Of a stretch of DNA of 50,343 nt, positions 11,883 to 20,737 are shown one piece after another. Position 1 is the first letter of the stretch. Each line of letters opens with the position of its first letter. The notes beneath the pieces are model-generated. The model made no database searches and was not told the origin of the DNA. It worked only from the letters and a program-made list of their open reading frames with translations. The DNA is from Aliiglaciecola sp. 3_MG-2023. GTDB lineage: Bacteria; Pseudomonadota; Gammaproteobacteria; Enterobacterales; Alteromonadaceae. The position numbers and the translations under genes were made by a program. The stretch lies in NCBI RefSeq assembly GCF_030548205.1, contig NZ_JAUORV010000023.1:1-50343 (forward strand), written 5' to 3'.

Positions 11883-12419
11883 ATGAAACATATCGCTATT
11901 CTACTTACTGTTGCTACATTGACTTTTTCAGCCCAATCCCATGCCGAAGGCTGGTTTGATTCATTAAAAAGCATGTTTGGCTTCAGTGAAGAAGCTGAAG
12001 AAAATACCCCTACATCAAGTGCGATGGTGGGCAGTTTAATTGAAAACTTAAACGTTGATCCGTCACAAGCTGAAGGTGGCCTGGGCTCGCTGTTCAATTA
12101 CGTTAAAGGCAATTTAAGCGCAGACAAATTTAACCAACTATCAGAAACCTTGCCAGGCATTAATGAACTCATTAATGCTGCACCTGATGTCAGTGAACTC
12201 AAAAGCACTGATGGTTTAGGTTCACTCTTAGACAAAGCATCTGAATACAGTGACTCAGTTAAAGCCATTAACGAAGTGAAAAAACAATTTGAAGCATTGG
12301 GCCTTAACCCCGAAATGATTATGCAATATGTAGAACAAGCCAAAAGCTATTTAGACACAGAAGAAGGCAAACAAGCGAAAGATCTGCTTATGCAAGGTTT
12401 TCAAGGGTTACTAAACTAA
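11883..12419 (+). CDS. Exported DUF2780 (VcgC/VcgE-like) protein
   Basis: 178 residues with a signal peptide (KHIAILLTVATLTFSAQSHA) cut before EGWFDSLKS. The mature part is acidic, helical and rich in G/S/L, with a self-similar feature: the stretches GLGSLFNYVKGNLS and GLGSLLDKASEYSD. It resembles the DUF2780 family, whose function is unknown. It lies between trkA and trkH, but nothing in the sequence ties it to potassium transport. A hairpin at 12451-12473 follows it. Confidence 0.75.
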   Translation: MKHIAILLTVATLTFSAQSHAEGWFDSLKSMFGFSEEAEENTPTSSAMVGSLIENLNVDPSQAEGGLGSLFNYVKGNLSADKFNQLSETLPGINELINAAPDVSELKSTDGLGSLLDKASEYSDSVKAINEVKKQFEALGLNPEMIMQYVEQAKSYLDTEEGKQAKDLLMQGFQGLLN

Positions 12420-12450
12420 GTATTTTATAAAGACAAACCTCTATAGCACA

Positions 12451-12473
12451 GGCGCAGCTATCTTAGCTGCGCC
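12451..12473. terminator. Hairpin at the convergent DUF2780/trkH junction
   Basis: A perfect 10-bp inverted repeat (GGCGCAGCTA / TAGCTGCGCC) with a 3-base loop sits 31 bp past the DUF2780 stop and contains the trkH stop codon (12463-12465). There is no U-run on either strand, so it is at best a weak or bidirectional terminator or an mRNA 3'-end stabiliser for both convergent transcripts. Confidence 0.5.
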
Positions 12474-13917
12474 AAAATGTTGGAGAAAATAGCACTAACA
12501 ACGAAAAGACTTCAAGACGCCCAAACAGCATCGCCACAATTAACAACCATTTCCCAGAATCTGAGACATCGGCGAAAGTACCTGCTACCGTGCCCAAACC
12601 AGGACCTAAATTATTAAGTGTTGCCGCCGTCGCTGAAAACGCGGTTAAATTGTCCATACCTGTCGCTATCAAGCCAATCATAATCACCACAAATATCATG
12701 GCATATGCCGAAAAGAAGCCCCATACCGCTTCTACAACTCGCTCAGGCATGAGACGATCGCCTAACTTAACTGAGTATACCGCTTTAGGGTGGATAAGCC
12801 GCTCTACTTCTCGTTTACCTTGCAAGTAAAGAAGAAATACCCGAATTACCTTTAACCCGCCACCCGTAGAACCCGCGCAGCCACCAATAAAGCTGGCGAA
12901 GATTAATAGTATTGGCAGGAAGACTGGCCAACTGGAAAAGTCCGTAGTAACAAACCCAGCCGTGGTGCTAATAGACACGGCTTGAAATATTGCCTGATTA
13001 AAAGCAGTTTCTGCGCTGCCAAAAATCTGATGATTTACCAACACTAAAAAGCAAATCAAAATCAATACAAATTGAATAAAAAAGAACGCTTTAAATTCTG
13101 GATCGTAAATATAACCTCGTAAGGTTCGTCCACTCGCCGCAGCATAATGCAGCGCAAAATTTAATGCCGCTATCCACAAAAACACGACGCAAATAAGGTT
13201 AATTACTGGGCTATTAAAGTGCCCTATGCTAGCGTCATAAGTGGAAAATCCACCAATAGCGATGGTCGAAAATGAATGGCAGACCGCGTCAAACCAATCC
13301 ATGCCAGCAGCCCAATAAGCAATTGAGCAGGTAACCGTAAGCGTAAGGTAGATATACCATAGGTGTTTTGCTGTATCTGCGATCCGCGGAGTCATTTTAG
13401 AATCTTTGACCGGACCCGGGGTTTCGGCACGGTACAACTGCATACCACCTACGCCTAAAATAGGCAGGATAGCAACGGCTAAAACAATAATCCCCATGCC
13501 CCCCAACCATTGTAGTTGTTGGCGGTAAAACTGTACCGATTTGGGAAGGTACTCGATACCTTCGATTACAGTTGCCCCCGTAGTGGTGAGAGCCGAGAAG
13601 GATTCAAAAAAAGCATCAGTTACCGTCATTCTGGGTTGATCAAGTAACAAAAATGGAAATGCACCAAAGCTTGCTAACACCACCCAAAATAAAACAACTA
13701 TTAGAAACCCTTCTTTAGCGCGCAAATCATTTCGGTGACGTCGGTTTGGATACCAAATGGCTAAACCGGTAAACAAGATCAAAAAGAAAGCCAGAATGAA
13801 GGGTAAACCACTGCCGTCTTCAAATATCAATGAGATTATTGCAGGAAACAACATTGTTGAGCTAAATAATGCAACCAACAACCCCAAAATACGAATGATA
13901 GTGCGGTATTGCATCAT
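12463..13917 (-). CDS. trkH: Trk potassium uptake protein TrkH/TrkG
   Basis: Membrane channel subunit for K+ uptake, gated by TrkA. 484 residues (483 in E. coli TrkH) with about ten hydrophobic segments. Four selectivity-filter-type P-loops are visible, for example ALTTTGATV near 110, TIAIGGFSTYD near 218, SISTTAGFVTTD near 312, and TLNNLGPGLGTVAG near 432. The GCAGSTGGGLKVIR segment precedes the cytoplasmic loop. The C-terminus (EVFSLLVLFSPTFW) is typical. It is monocistronic and convergent with trkA and the DUF2780 gene. Confidence 0.96.
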   Translation of the reverse strand: MMQYRTIIRILGLLVALFSSTMLFPAIISLIFEDGSGLPFILAFFLILFTGLAIWYPNRRHRNDLRAKEGFLIVVLFWVVLASFGAFPFLLLDQPRMTVTDAFFESFSALTTTGATVIEGIEYLPKSVQFYRQQLQWLGGMGIIVLAVAILPILGVGGMQLYRAETPGPVKDSKMTPRIADTAKHLWYIYLTLTVTCSIAYWAAGMDWFDAVCHSFSTIAIGGFSTYDASIGHFNSPVINLICVVFLWIAALNFALHYAAASGRTLRGYIYDPEFKAFFFIQFVLILICFLVLVNHQIFGSAETAFNQAIFQAVSISTTAGFVTTDFSSWPVFLPILLIFASFIGGCAGSTGGGLKVIRVFLLYLQGKREVERLIHPKAVYSVKLGDRLMPERVVEAVWGFFSAYAMIFVVIMIGLIATGMDNLTAFSATAATLNNLGPGLGTVAGTFADVSDSGKWLLIVAMLFGRLEVFSLLVLFSPTFWRS

Positions 13918-14131
13918 TGGGAGTACAGCCTATTTAGTCGTTGCTGTTCCCATGGGGAGTTTAGGTTCATATTAGTTGCATCTCTAACAAGACGGAATCT
14001 TGTATCTTTTAAGGTTTTTATTTTATGCAATTATTATCTGCAAAGGCTCAAGGCTCAAATCTAAAGTACTAATTGCAAATAATCTAGGTTTAAAATCTTG
14101 TTTTTTCTTAACGTGTACAATTCGCGGCTTT

Positions 14132-14140
14132 TTATCCACA
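14132..14140 (+). promoter_or_regulatory. DnaA box (perfect TTATCCACA)
   Basis: An exact match to the high-affinity DnaA box, in the gap between trkH and polA. It has the same orientation as the boxes at 14637 and 14781. Confidence 0.6.
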
Positions 14141-14529
14141 ATAAAAAATGCTTTTTCGTTAGCCGTTTAACCATGAGGCAAAGGGAATTGCAATCCGTTT
14201 AATAAAGTTTTTTCTTCGTGTTAGTTCCATCAATTGCAATATGGAACTCGTTATGATTAAAGAAATCGAAAAGTAAGTAAGCACCAACAAACAACCTATA
14301 AGTTAAAATTTTTTCGCTTAATGAATACGCTTTCATTTGTATATTATCTAACCTACAGCCCTTTATTTATATGGCTTATGCAAATGGGTATTTTAACCAC
14401 TGTGTTTTGATTCAAAAATAGTTTAAGCCTGAGCCTTCATTAATATTTTTAATGTGGTACATTACTGCCCTGCTCGATTTTCAGCTAATCAGAATCTGTC
14501 GATTTGCCAAGATAAATGGAACTTAGATG

Positions 14530-14577
14530 AGCAGTTCGGTTTTATAATTCTATTAGTTTTAGAATGGTAGAACTGCT
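14530..14577. repeat. Two-tier inverted repeat between DnaA boxes
   Basis: Outer arms AGCAGTTC (14530-14537) and GAACTGCT (14570-14577) enclose inner arms ATTCTA (14547-14552) and TAGAAT (14560-14565). This could fold as a cruciform or as an RNA stem-loop. No U-run follows, so it is not a simple terminator. Its role is unknown; it lies 60 bp before the second DnaA box. Confidence 0.45.
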
Positions 14578-14636
14578 AGACAAAGTTGGGACGACAAGCT
14601 AAGTCAAAATCTAGTATAAACGTCTAGTTTAAAATG

Positions 14637-14645
14637 TTATCCACA
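14637..14645 (+). promoter_or_regulatory. DnaA box (perfect TTATCCACA)
   Basis: An exact consensus DnaA box 218 bp before the polA start, in the same orientation as its two neighbours. Confidence 0.6.
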
Positions 14646-14780
14646 AGATAATAAAAAAAATAAGTTAAAGGATATTCTCTCTTCCTAATAACGAAAAGTA
14701 CAGCCTGTAAGGCTTTGAGAACATTAAAAAGATTTATTTTTGATGCGCGCAGTGCTGCCTGAAACTTTTTGTCTACAAAG

Positions 14781-14789
14781 TTATCCACA
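14781..14789 (+). promoter_or_regulatory. DnaA box (perfect TTATCCACA), proximal to polA
   Basis: An exact consensus DnaA box 74 bp before the polA ATG, within the likely promoter or leader. DnaA bound here could regulate polA, or the box could belong to a DnaA-titrating cluster. Confidence 0.6.
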
Positions 14790-14863
14790 ACTTTGAAGGT
14801 AGATGATTCGCAGTTTATGTGGCATTCTGACGCCTTTTCCAGCTTAATCAATATGGATCTTCT

Positions 14864-17644
14864 ATGGCTTCAGTTCCAAATAATCCCTTTATCCTAGTAG
14901 ACGGCTCATCCTATCTATTTAGAGCCTTCCACGGTATGCCTCCGTTAACCAATTCTAAGGGGCAGGACACGGGAGCGATTTACGGCGTAGTAAACATGCT
15001 TCGTAGTCTAATACAACAGTACTCTCCCACCCACATGGCCGTTATTTTTGATGCTAAAGGCAAAACCTTTAGAGATGATATTTATCCTGAATACAAAGCT
15101 AACCGTCCTCCCATGCCCGATGAACTTAGAAGTCAGATTGCACCTTTACATGCAATCATCAAAGCAATGGGGTTACCCTTGATTGTAGAAGATGGGGTCG
15201 AAGCCGACGACGTCATAGGGACACTCGCACAACAAGCGACTGAGCAAGGAATTCCTACCTTAATCAGTACCGGCGATAAAGATATGGCGCAACTGGTTAA
15301 TGAGCATGTCACTTTGATCAATACCATGAATAATCACATAATGGATACACAAGGAGTTATTGAAAAATTTGGTATACCCGCAAATTTAATCATCGACTTC
15401 TTAGCCCTTAAGGGAGACAAAGTCGATAATATTCCAGGGGTGCCAGGTGTTGGTGATAAGAGCGCTTTGGGTCTATTACAAGGTATTGGCAGCATTGACG
15501 AAATCTATAAAAACCTAGATAAAATTGCCGACCTCGAATTCAGAGGGGCCAAAAAAATGGCCGATAAAATGCGAGAATTCGAAACACAAGCACGATTGTC
15601 ATACGAACTAGCGACCATTAAGCTTGATGTGAAACTTGAGTTTGGACCAACCGAGCTAAGCCCTACTCCACCCGTTCATGAAGAACTCGTAGAATTGTTC
15701 AAAGAGTATGAATTTAAGCGCTGGTTGGCCGAAGCAACTGATGGCCGCAGTATTCTCAGCTCTGCCAGTAAAACGAAAAACAACACCGCAAAAATAGATG
15801 AAACTGATGTTACTACGCCGCCAAAAGTAACAGAAACAGCCTACATTACAATTCTTACGGAAGCCGAATTAGACGAATGGCTAGTTCGCTTGGAACAGGC
15901 GGAATTGTTCGCTTTTGATACCGAAACTACGAGCTTGAACTACATGCAAGCAGAACTGGTTGGCATGTCTTTCTCGATTAAAGAAGGCGAAGCCGCTTAT
16001 TTACCGTTGGCACATGATTATGCAGATGCGCCCGAGCAACTTGATCGCGCCATGGTGTTAGAAAAATTCAAACCTTTGTTGGAAAGCGAATCCCACAAGA
16101 AGGTTGGTCAGCACCTTAAGTATGACAAAAATGTACTGGCAAACTATGATATTGAATTGCGCGGTATTCAATTCGACACCATGTTAGAGTCATACGTTCT
16201 CAATAGTGTTGCTTCGCGTCACGACATGGACAGCCTATCAAAATACTACCTAGAACATAACACTATTAGTTTCGAGGAAATTGCCGGTAAAGGTGCCAAG
16301 CAATTAACCTTTAATCAAATTCCCTTAGAGCAAGCTTCCCCATATGCCGCAGAAGACGCAGATATCACCTTGCGTTTGCACCAAGAATTATGGCCAAAGT
16401 TGTGCGAACACGAATCCCTTAAAAACGTATTGCTCAATATTGAAGTGCCATTAGCATCGGTGTTATCGAAGATGGAACAAAGAGGCGTTTTAATAGACAG
16501 TCAAACACTATTACAACAAAGCCAAAATCTTGCATCGCGGATAATCCAACTAGAAAAAGAAGTCCATGAAATGGCTGGCGAAGAGTTTAATCTGGGCTCA
16601 ACCAAACAATTACAAGAAATTTTATTTAAAAAACTAGACTTACCTGTTTTGAAAAAAACCCCCAAAGGCGCTCCATCAACGGCCGAAGAAGTCTTGCAAG
16701 AGCTCGCGTTAAACTACCCCGTTCCAAAATTAATAATGGAATATAGAGGGTTAACAAAACTCAAGAATACCTACACGGATAAACTGCCGAAAATGATAAA
16801 CCCTAGAACTGGCAGAGTTCATACTAGTTATCATCAAGCAATTGCGGCCACAGGACGATTATCATCCACTGAACCGAATTTACAAAACATTCCAATTAGA
16901 ACGGAAGAAGGTAGAAAAGTTAGGCAAGCCTTTATTGCAAGGAAAGGCTACAAAGTAGTTGCCGCCGATTATTCTCAAATTGAATTACGAATAATGGCTC
17001 ACCTTTCAGAAGATAAGGGGCTATTGGAAGCCTTTTCTTCTGGTAAAGATGTGCATAAAGCCACTGCAGCAGAAGTATTTGGTGTTGAATTGGAAAAGGT
17101 AACAACTGACCAAAGGCGCAGCGCTAAAGCAATTAATTTCGGGTTAATTTATGGCATGTCGGCATTTGGCTTAGCCAAACAGTTAAATATTCCAAGGCAA
17201 GATGCCCAGAAATACATGAACTTGTACTTTGAGCGATACCCTGGCGTACTAAAATATATGGAACAAACTCGTGTCGCCGCAAAAGAAGATGGCTATGTTT
17301 CTACTGTATTTGGCCGCCGTTTGTATCTGCCAGACATCAATGCTAGTAACGGTATGAGACGTCAAGGTGCAGAACGGGCAGCAATCAATGCGCCCATGCA
17401 AGGCACCGCTGCAGATATCATTAAAATGGCCATGTTAAAGGTAGATGATTGGATAGAAAGCCTGAAAAATGATGATGTTCAAATGATCATGCAAGTTCAT
17501 GATGAACTGGTTTTTGAAATAAAAGAACAAAAAATTAAAGAATATACCGAATCCATTATTTCTCTAATGGAAAATGCATGCAACCTCTCAGTCCCTTTGA
17601 TAGTAGAGGCTGGAGAAGGTAAAAACTGGGATGAAGCTCATTAA
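14864..17644 (+). CDS. polA: DNA polymerase I
   Basis: Repair and Okazaki-fragment-processing polymerase. 926 residues (928 in E. coli) with all three domains. The 5'-3' exonuclease (about 1-300) shows [22 protein letters not shown] and [15 protein letters not shown]. The proofreading 3'-5' exonuclease (about 330-515) has FDTETT near 349 with the metal-binding Asp and Glu intact, so proofreading should be active. In the polymerase domain, motif A is [11 protein letters not shown] near 700, motif B is [14 protein letters not shown] near 750, and motif C is QVHDELVFE near 877. It stands alone; Spot 42 RNA follows, as in E. coli. Confidence 0.98.
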   Translation: MASVPNNPFILVDGSSYLFRAFHGMPPLTNSKGQDTGAIYGVVNMLRSLIQQYSPTHMAVIFDAKGKTFRDDIYPEYKANRPPMPDELRSQIAPLHAIIKAMGLPLIVEDGVEADDVIGTLAQQATEQGIPTLISTGDKDMAQLVNEHVTLINTMNNHIMDTQGVIEKFGIPANLIIDFLALKGDKVDNIPGVPGVGDKSALGLLQGIGSIDEIYKNLDKIADLEFRGAKKMADKMREFETQARLSYELATIKLDVKLEFGPTELSPTPPVHEELVELFKEYEFKRWLAEATDGRSILSSASKTKNNTAKIDETDVTTPPKVTETAYITILTEAELDEWLVRLEQAELFAFDTETTSLNYMQAELVGMSFSIKEGEAAYLPLAHDYADAPEQLDRAMVLEKFKPLLESESHKKVGQHLKYDKNVLANYDIELRGIQFDTMLESYVLNSVASRHDMDSLSKYYLEHNTISFEEIAGKGAKQLTFNQIPLEQASPYAAEDADITLRLHQELWPKLCEHESLKNVLLNIEVPLASVLSKMEQRGVLIDSQTLLQQSQNLASRIIQLEKEVHEMAGEEFNLGSTKQLQEILFKKLDLPVLKKTPKGAPSTAEEVLQELALNYPVPKLIMEYRGLTKLKNTYTDKLPKMINPRTGRVHTSYHQAIAATGRLSSTEPNLQNIPIRTEEGRKVRQAFIARKGYKVVAADYSQIELRIMAHLSEDKGLLEAFSSGKDVHKATAAEVFGVELEKVTTDQRRSAKAINFGLIYGMSAFGLAKQLNIPRQDAQKYMNLYFERYPGVLKYMEQTRVAAKEDGYVSTVFGRRLYLPDINASNGMRRQGAERAAINAPMQGTAADIIKMAMLKVDDWIESLKNDDVQMIMQVHDELVFEIKEQKIKEYTESIISLMENACNLSVPLIVEAGEGKNWDEAH

Positions 17645-17723
17645 AAAACTAAATATCCGATACGTTCCTTTGCTATTTTTGTAATAATATTACGAAAAAA
17701 TTTGATTTTTTCAATTCGATAGC

Positions 17724-17729
17724 TAGAAT
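17724..17729 (+). promoter_or_regulatory. -10 element of the Spot 42 promoter
   Basis: TAGAAT sits 7 bp upstream of the conserved first base of Spot 42, with TTTGAT (17701-17706) 17 bp before it as a candidate -35. Further upstream, GTAATA-A-TATTAC (17681-17693) is a perfect palindrome and a possible regulator site. Confidence 0.6.
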
Positions 17730-17736
17730 GAGCTTT

Positions 17737-17813
17737 GTAGGGTACAGAGGTTAACTTATTTTAAGTTAGATATACCTTTGCTTTCGACCCCAGCAATTTG
17801 CTGGGGTTTTTTT
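17737..17813 (+). ncRNA. spf: Spot 42 small RNA homologue
   Basis: The sequence begins GTAGGGTACAGAGG, identical to the invariant 5' end of E. coli and Vibrio Spot 42. It ends in a strong terminator (CCCCAGC, 5-base loop, GCTGGGG, then seven T). It lies directly downstream of polA and before engB, exactly as in E. coli. At about 77 nt it is shorter than the 109 nt of E. coli, losing the middle part; a TAACTTA/TAAGTTA stem follows the conserved 5' end. A -10 (TAGAAT, 17724-17729) lies 7 bp before the start, with a TTTGAT -35-like element 17 bp further up. In enterics Spot 42 is Hfq-dependent and repressed by cAMP-CRP; I see no clear CRP site here, only a 13-bp palindrome at 17681-17693. Confidence 0.9.
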
Positions 17814-18163
17814 ATGCGTTTTGAAAAGAAAAACCGTTCATTTTTGTCCACACCAACCCGCTAACGTTTTTATATACCCCGTCGCCCGAAGTAAATTCAT
17901 AAGCCAGACTTTTCGTTTATGACGTCGTCAAACTTGGGTCGAGTAGCCGAGTTTTGGCAATGTAAAATCGAATAATATCGAAAAAAATGAATTTTTATTG
18001 CTAAGAGATGAACTTTATTGAAATTAGCGACTCTGAATATACGGTTTTTATGTGTTTTCTCTCTATCCTATGCCCCTTCCTGTGAAGGGGCTTTTTTATT
18101 TCATAAGGGTAAATTAAAGTTTCTAGGGAATAAAAATCACGCTTAACTTTAAGTAGGGGGGTA
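17814..18163. other. Intergenic region with an orphan plus-strand terminator
   Basis: 350 bp between the end of Spot 42 and the engB stop, without a plus-strand coding frame. A strong intrinsic terminator on the plus strand (18072-18097) lies about 260 bp past the Spot 42 terminator, so an unrecognised plus-strand transcript may end here. A loose TTGTCC (17844-17849) and TATATA (17871-17876) pair is the best promoter I can see, but its spacing of 21 bp is poor. Confidence 0.4.
18072..18097 (+). terminator. Intrinsic terminator with no assigned gene
   Basis: GCCCCTTC, a 4-base loop, GAAGGGGC, then six T on the plus strand. On the minus strand no U-run follows the stem, so it is not an efficient terminator for engB. 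No plus-strand gene ends before it other than Spot 42, which has its own terminator. Confidence 0.8.
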
Positions 18164-18781
18164 TTATTCAATAACCTCTTCATTATCTGTATAGCCCAAC
18201 CATCTATCTAACTCTCTTTCGACGTTATCTAGCCCTAACCCACTTAATGAAGAAAAAGCATGCACAGTTACATCACCACAAAAAGCCATCGAGGCTTCCC
18301 TTGCCATTAGCAGTTGAGCCTTGCGTTTACCCGATTTTAATTTATCCGCTTTGGTTAATAGTGCTAACACCGGCAAGTCTCGCTCTACTGCCCAATAAAT
18401 TAACTGTTGGTCTAAGTCTTTGAATGGGTGACGGATATCCATTAACACCACTAACCCCTTTAGGCTTTTACGCACTTGTAAATATTCCCCCAGAGATTTT
18501 TGCCATTTCAATTTCATTTCCAATGGCACTTTTGCATAACCATAACCAGGCAAATCTACTAATCTTCGCCCCTCTTCGATCTCAAATACGTTGATTAGCT
18601 GGGTCCTACCTGGTGTTTTACTCGTTCTGGCGAGGTTTTTTTGACGTGTAAGACGATTCAATGCGCTGGATTTTCCAGCATTCGAGCGACCAGCAAAAGC
18701 GATTTCAACTCCCTCATCATTTTCTAGATGACGGATATCTGGAGCACTGGTAATAAATTTGGCGTGACTGTAATGACTCAC
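18164..18781 (-). CDS. engB: Ribosome biogenesis GTPase EngB (YihA/YsxC)
   Basis: Essential GTPase of large-subunit assembly. 205 residues from the chosen start (210 in E. coli). G1 is GRSNAGKSS, the switch I/G2 region is KTPGRTQ, G3 is DLPGYGYAK, and G4 is TKAD. The start is set at GTG 18781, giving [18 protein letters not shown], which aligns with the family. An AAGAGAG Shine-Dalgarno lies 6-7 bp before it. An in-frame ATG 22 codons upstream (18847) would add a stretch not found in homologues. It is convergent to the polA/spf side. Confidence 0.95.
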   Translation of the reverse strand: MSHYSHAKFITSAPDIRHLENDEGVEIAFAGRSNAGKSSALNRLTRQKNLARTSKTPGRTQLINVFEIEEGRRLVDLPGYGYAKVPLEMKLKWQKSLGEYLQVRKSLKGLVVLMDIRHPFKDLDQQLIYWAVERDLPVLALLTKADKLKSGKRKAQLLMAREASMAFCGDVTVHAFSSLSGLGLDNVERELDRWLGYTDNEEVIE

Positions 18782-18968
18782 TCTAACTCTCTTTTGAAAA
18801 CTGTAATTAGGGGTGTATTTCAGGCATAGTATACCAGTTAACTGCATTTATTAGGCTAAAACACTGAAATATCCACACAATTATTCGGGAAATGATTTTA
18901 TCGCGCCGTTAAATGTGTAAAATACTGGTATTCTATTAACCAATGCATAAGATGTTTTGAGAGTCACT

Positions 18969-19598
18969 ATGAAAAGATTGGGTTTGTTGGTGTGTTTGAC
19001 CGTCGGTTTTTCAGCTTCGGTTTTTGCCAAGGGCGACGCACAAGCGGGTGAAGGGTTAGTTACAAGCAAAGGCTGTATAGCCTGTCATGGTGCCGATGGA
19101 AATAGCCCATTGGATATTTATCCATCCATTGCCGGCCAACACGCTGAATATATTGCAAAGCAGCTCAGAGAATTAAAATTAGGTGGAGAGACCGCCGGTG
19201 CAGAAGGTCGCTACGACCCTGTAATGAGTTCGCAAGCAGCGCTACTGAATGAGCAAGAAATGTTAGATCTTGCAGCATTTTTAGCAAGTCAGGAAGCAAA
19301 GCCAGGAACCACTCCTGAAGATGTGGTAGAAAAAGGCGGTCAACTTTATCGTGGTGGTGACTTAGATCGCGGTATTACAGCATGTATCGCATGTCACGGC
19401 CCTAGAGGAAATGGCTTAGGTCTAGCTGGATTTCCAGATATTAGCGGACAAAAAGCGGCTTACTTAAAATCTCAGTTAGAAAAATTCAAAGCTGGGACCC
19501 GAGCGAATGACTTAAACGGAATGATGCGAGATATCGCAGCTAAATTGACTGATGAAGATATCGAGACTCTTTCTCAGTACTTAGGTGGCCTCCACTAA
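18969..19598 (+). CDS. Dihaem cytochrome c4
   Basis: Periplasmic electron carrier feeding cytochrome oxidases. 209 residues: a signal peptide (MKRLGLLVCLTVGFSASVFA), then two homologous cytochrome c domains, each with a CIACH haem-binding motif (residues about 36-40 and 139-143). Conserved methionines that could serve as axial ligands are in DPVMSSQA and NGMMRDIA. The start is the ATG at 18969, with TGAGAG as ribosome-binding site; an in-frame TTG four codons earlier is less likely. Cytochrome c4 next to engB is common in gammaproteobacteria outside the enterics. A strong terminator follows at 19627-19664. Confidence 0.95.
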   Translation: MKRLGLLVCLTVGFSASVFAKGDAQAGEGLVTSKGCIACHGADGNSPLDIYPSIAGQHAEYIAKQLRELKLGGETAGAEGRYDPVMSSQAALLNEQEMLDLAAFLASQEAKPGTTPEDVVEKGGQLYRGGDLDRGITACIACHGPRGNGLGLAGFPDISGQKAAYLKSQLEKFKAGTRANDLNGMMRDIAAKLTDEDIETLSQYLGGLH

Positions 19599-19626
19599 AT
19601 CAATCTGTTAAGCAATGAACAAAGTG

Positions 19627-19664
19627 AAAAGTGAACCTTTAGACCAAAAGGTTCACTTTTTTTG
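19627..19664 (+). terminator. Terminator of the cytochrome c4 gene
   Basis: GTGAACCTTT, a 6-base loop, AAAGGTTCAC, then a run of seven T. Flanking A and T tracts lengthen the stem and could make it work on both strands. Confidence 0.85.
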
Positions 19665-19683
19665 TTTATTGTATGTAAATAAG

Positions 19684-19711
19684 TTGTAAAATTAATTTTT
19701 TGGTGTATTCT
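19684..19711 (+). promoter_or_regulatory. Putative promoter of the CsrC-type RNA
   Basis: TTGTAA and TATTCT are separated by 16 bp in an A/T-rich stretch directly after the cytochrome c4 terminator and before the first GGA motif. Confidence 0.5.
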
Positions 19712-19717
19712 TTTTCA

Positions 19718-20001
19718 CAAATAAAAAGAAGGATAAGCAAATCTTATAAGATTTGTCAGGGAAGTTAGAACAGTTAATAACAATAATAAACAGCTGTTCA
19801 TTGAGGTTCCATTTTGGAAATTATGGATTAACTATAAAGTGTCAGGAAGACCCAAAACAATATAAAAGCTTCGTGAAAAAAAATAAAAAGTGAAGTGTAA
19901 GACAAGGATAGCGATAACGGTTTAGGATGAACACGTAACGGGAGAAGTGTCATACGACACTCTATATCTAAAAGGCAACAGGCTTCTGTTGCCTTTTTTC
20001 T
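19718..20001 (+). ncRNA. csrC: CsrB/CsrC-type CsrA-sequestering RNA
   Basis: About 280 nt with no coding frame. Eight GGA motifs are spread through it (19731, 19760, 19816, 19825, 19845, 19906, 19925, 19941), several as AGGA or CAGGA, as expected for a multi-site CsrA sponge. Its terminator (AAAGGCAACAG, 4-base loop, CTGTTGCC, then T6) closely resembles that of E. coli CsrC. Its position between the engB region and yihI is that of csrC in E. coli, with cytochrome c4 interposed. A TTGTAA (19684-19689)/TATTCT (19706-19711) promoter with a 16-bp spacer fits a start near 19718. I see no clear UvrY/BarA-type operator. The start is approximate. Confidence 0.8.
19970..20001 (+). terminator. Terminator of the CsrC-type RNA
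   Basis: AAAGGCAACAG, a 4-base loop, CTGTTGCCTTT and a T6 run: an 11-bp perfect stem, very similar to the 3' end of E. coli csrC. Confidence 0.9.
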
Positions 20002-20198
20002 TATCTATCAGTTCTTTATGCCTTCACGTCTAGTCTCTTTCTAAGCTCGGTTATCTACTTTTGATGCTACCTTTTCAAGGTCGTATTCATTAATCTCGTT
20101 AGTCAATCCAAGTGACTGCATTTATCTGAACATTAAATCTGTATAACTGGGTTTAAAATGCGTTAAAATAGCGAATTAATTTAATATGGCAATCAATT

Positions 20199-20726
20199 AT
20201 GGCTAGAATAAAGAAATCACGTAAAGTTGGACGCATAGGTGTTCCAAAAGAAAGTTGGGCGCCACGGAAACCGAAAGATCCGAACAACACTAAACCCAAA
20301 AAGCATAAAGGCAATCCATCAGGAAGTCGTCATAGTGCGGTGGAGTTAAATAAACAAACTCCTCAGCAGCCTAAACAAAATGATCCAAGAGTTGGCAGTA
20401 AAAAACCGATTCCATTGATTGCAGAGCCAAAAGAATTCATATCGAAACCGAAACCAAGCAAGCCGAAATATTTCTCCCCTGCCCAAGAATTAGCAGAGCT
20501 GGAAAATAACGACCGTTTAAATGATCTACTCGACCAAATGGATAGCGGTGCAACATTAAGGGCTGAAGACAAAAGTTACGTTGAGAAAAAACTAGCAAGG
20601 CATAGAGAATTATGTGAATTGTTAGGTATCAACTTGGAATCTGAAGCCAACCTTGGTCAAGAGGAAAGCAATGAAGACGATCCTTTTGCTCGTTTTGAGT
20701 CTATCAATATCGATGAATATAAGTAG
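20199..20726 (+). CDS. yihI: Der GTPase-activating protein YihI
   Basis: 175 residues (169 in E. coli). A very basic, low-complexity N-terminal half (R/K/P/N-rich, KHKGNPSGSRH) is followed by the conserved DPRVGSKKPIPL segment near 62. An acidic helical C-terminal half contains AELENNDRLNDLLDQMDSG and an E/D-rich tail. E. coli YihI binds the ribosome-assembly GTPase Der and stimulates its GTPase. It shares a neighbourhood with engB, another ribosome-assembly GTPase, and is followed by a DUF2489 gene 11 bp later. Confidence 0.93.
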   Translation: MARIKKSRKVGRIGVPKESWAPRKPKDPNNTKPKKHKGNPSGSRHSAVELNKQTPQQPKQNDPRVGSKKPIPLIAEPKEFISKPKPSKPKYFSPAQELAELENNDRLNDLLDQMDSGATLRAEDKSYVEKKLARHRELCELLGINLESEANLGQEESNEDDPFARFESINIDEYK

Positions 20727-20737
20727 GAGATAAGTTT

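Larger units (their letters stand above)
13918..14863. other. 946-bp non-coding region between trkH and polA
   Basis: No convincing gene is visible; a 75-codon minus-strand frame at 14624-14851 has no family features and covers two DnaA boxes. The region holds three perfect DnaA boxes and a two-tier inverted repeat, and is very A/T-rich. It has only one GATC site (14853), unlike an enterobacterial oriC. It must contain the divergent promoters for trkH and polA. Confidence 0.5.

Noticed and set aside
12463-12465. Hairpin at the trkH stop as a strong rho-independent terminator
   Set aside because: The stem is perfect but neither strand has a U-run.
14624-14851. A 75-codon minus-strand reading frame upstream of polA
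   Set aside because: No family features, it covers two DnaA boxes in a non-coding A/T-rich gap, and its composition looks like chance.
13918-14863. The polA upstream region as the definite chromosomal origin
   Set aside because: DnaA boxes are few and all in one orientation, GATC sites are almost absent, and no 13-mer-like unwinding repeats are evident; retained only as a DnaA-binding locus.
18782-18847. Longer EngB starting at 18847
   Set aside because: The added 22 residues are not conserved, and the GTG at 18781 has a good ribosome-binding site and the family N-terminus.
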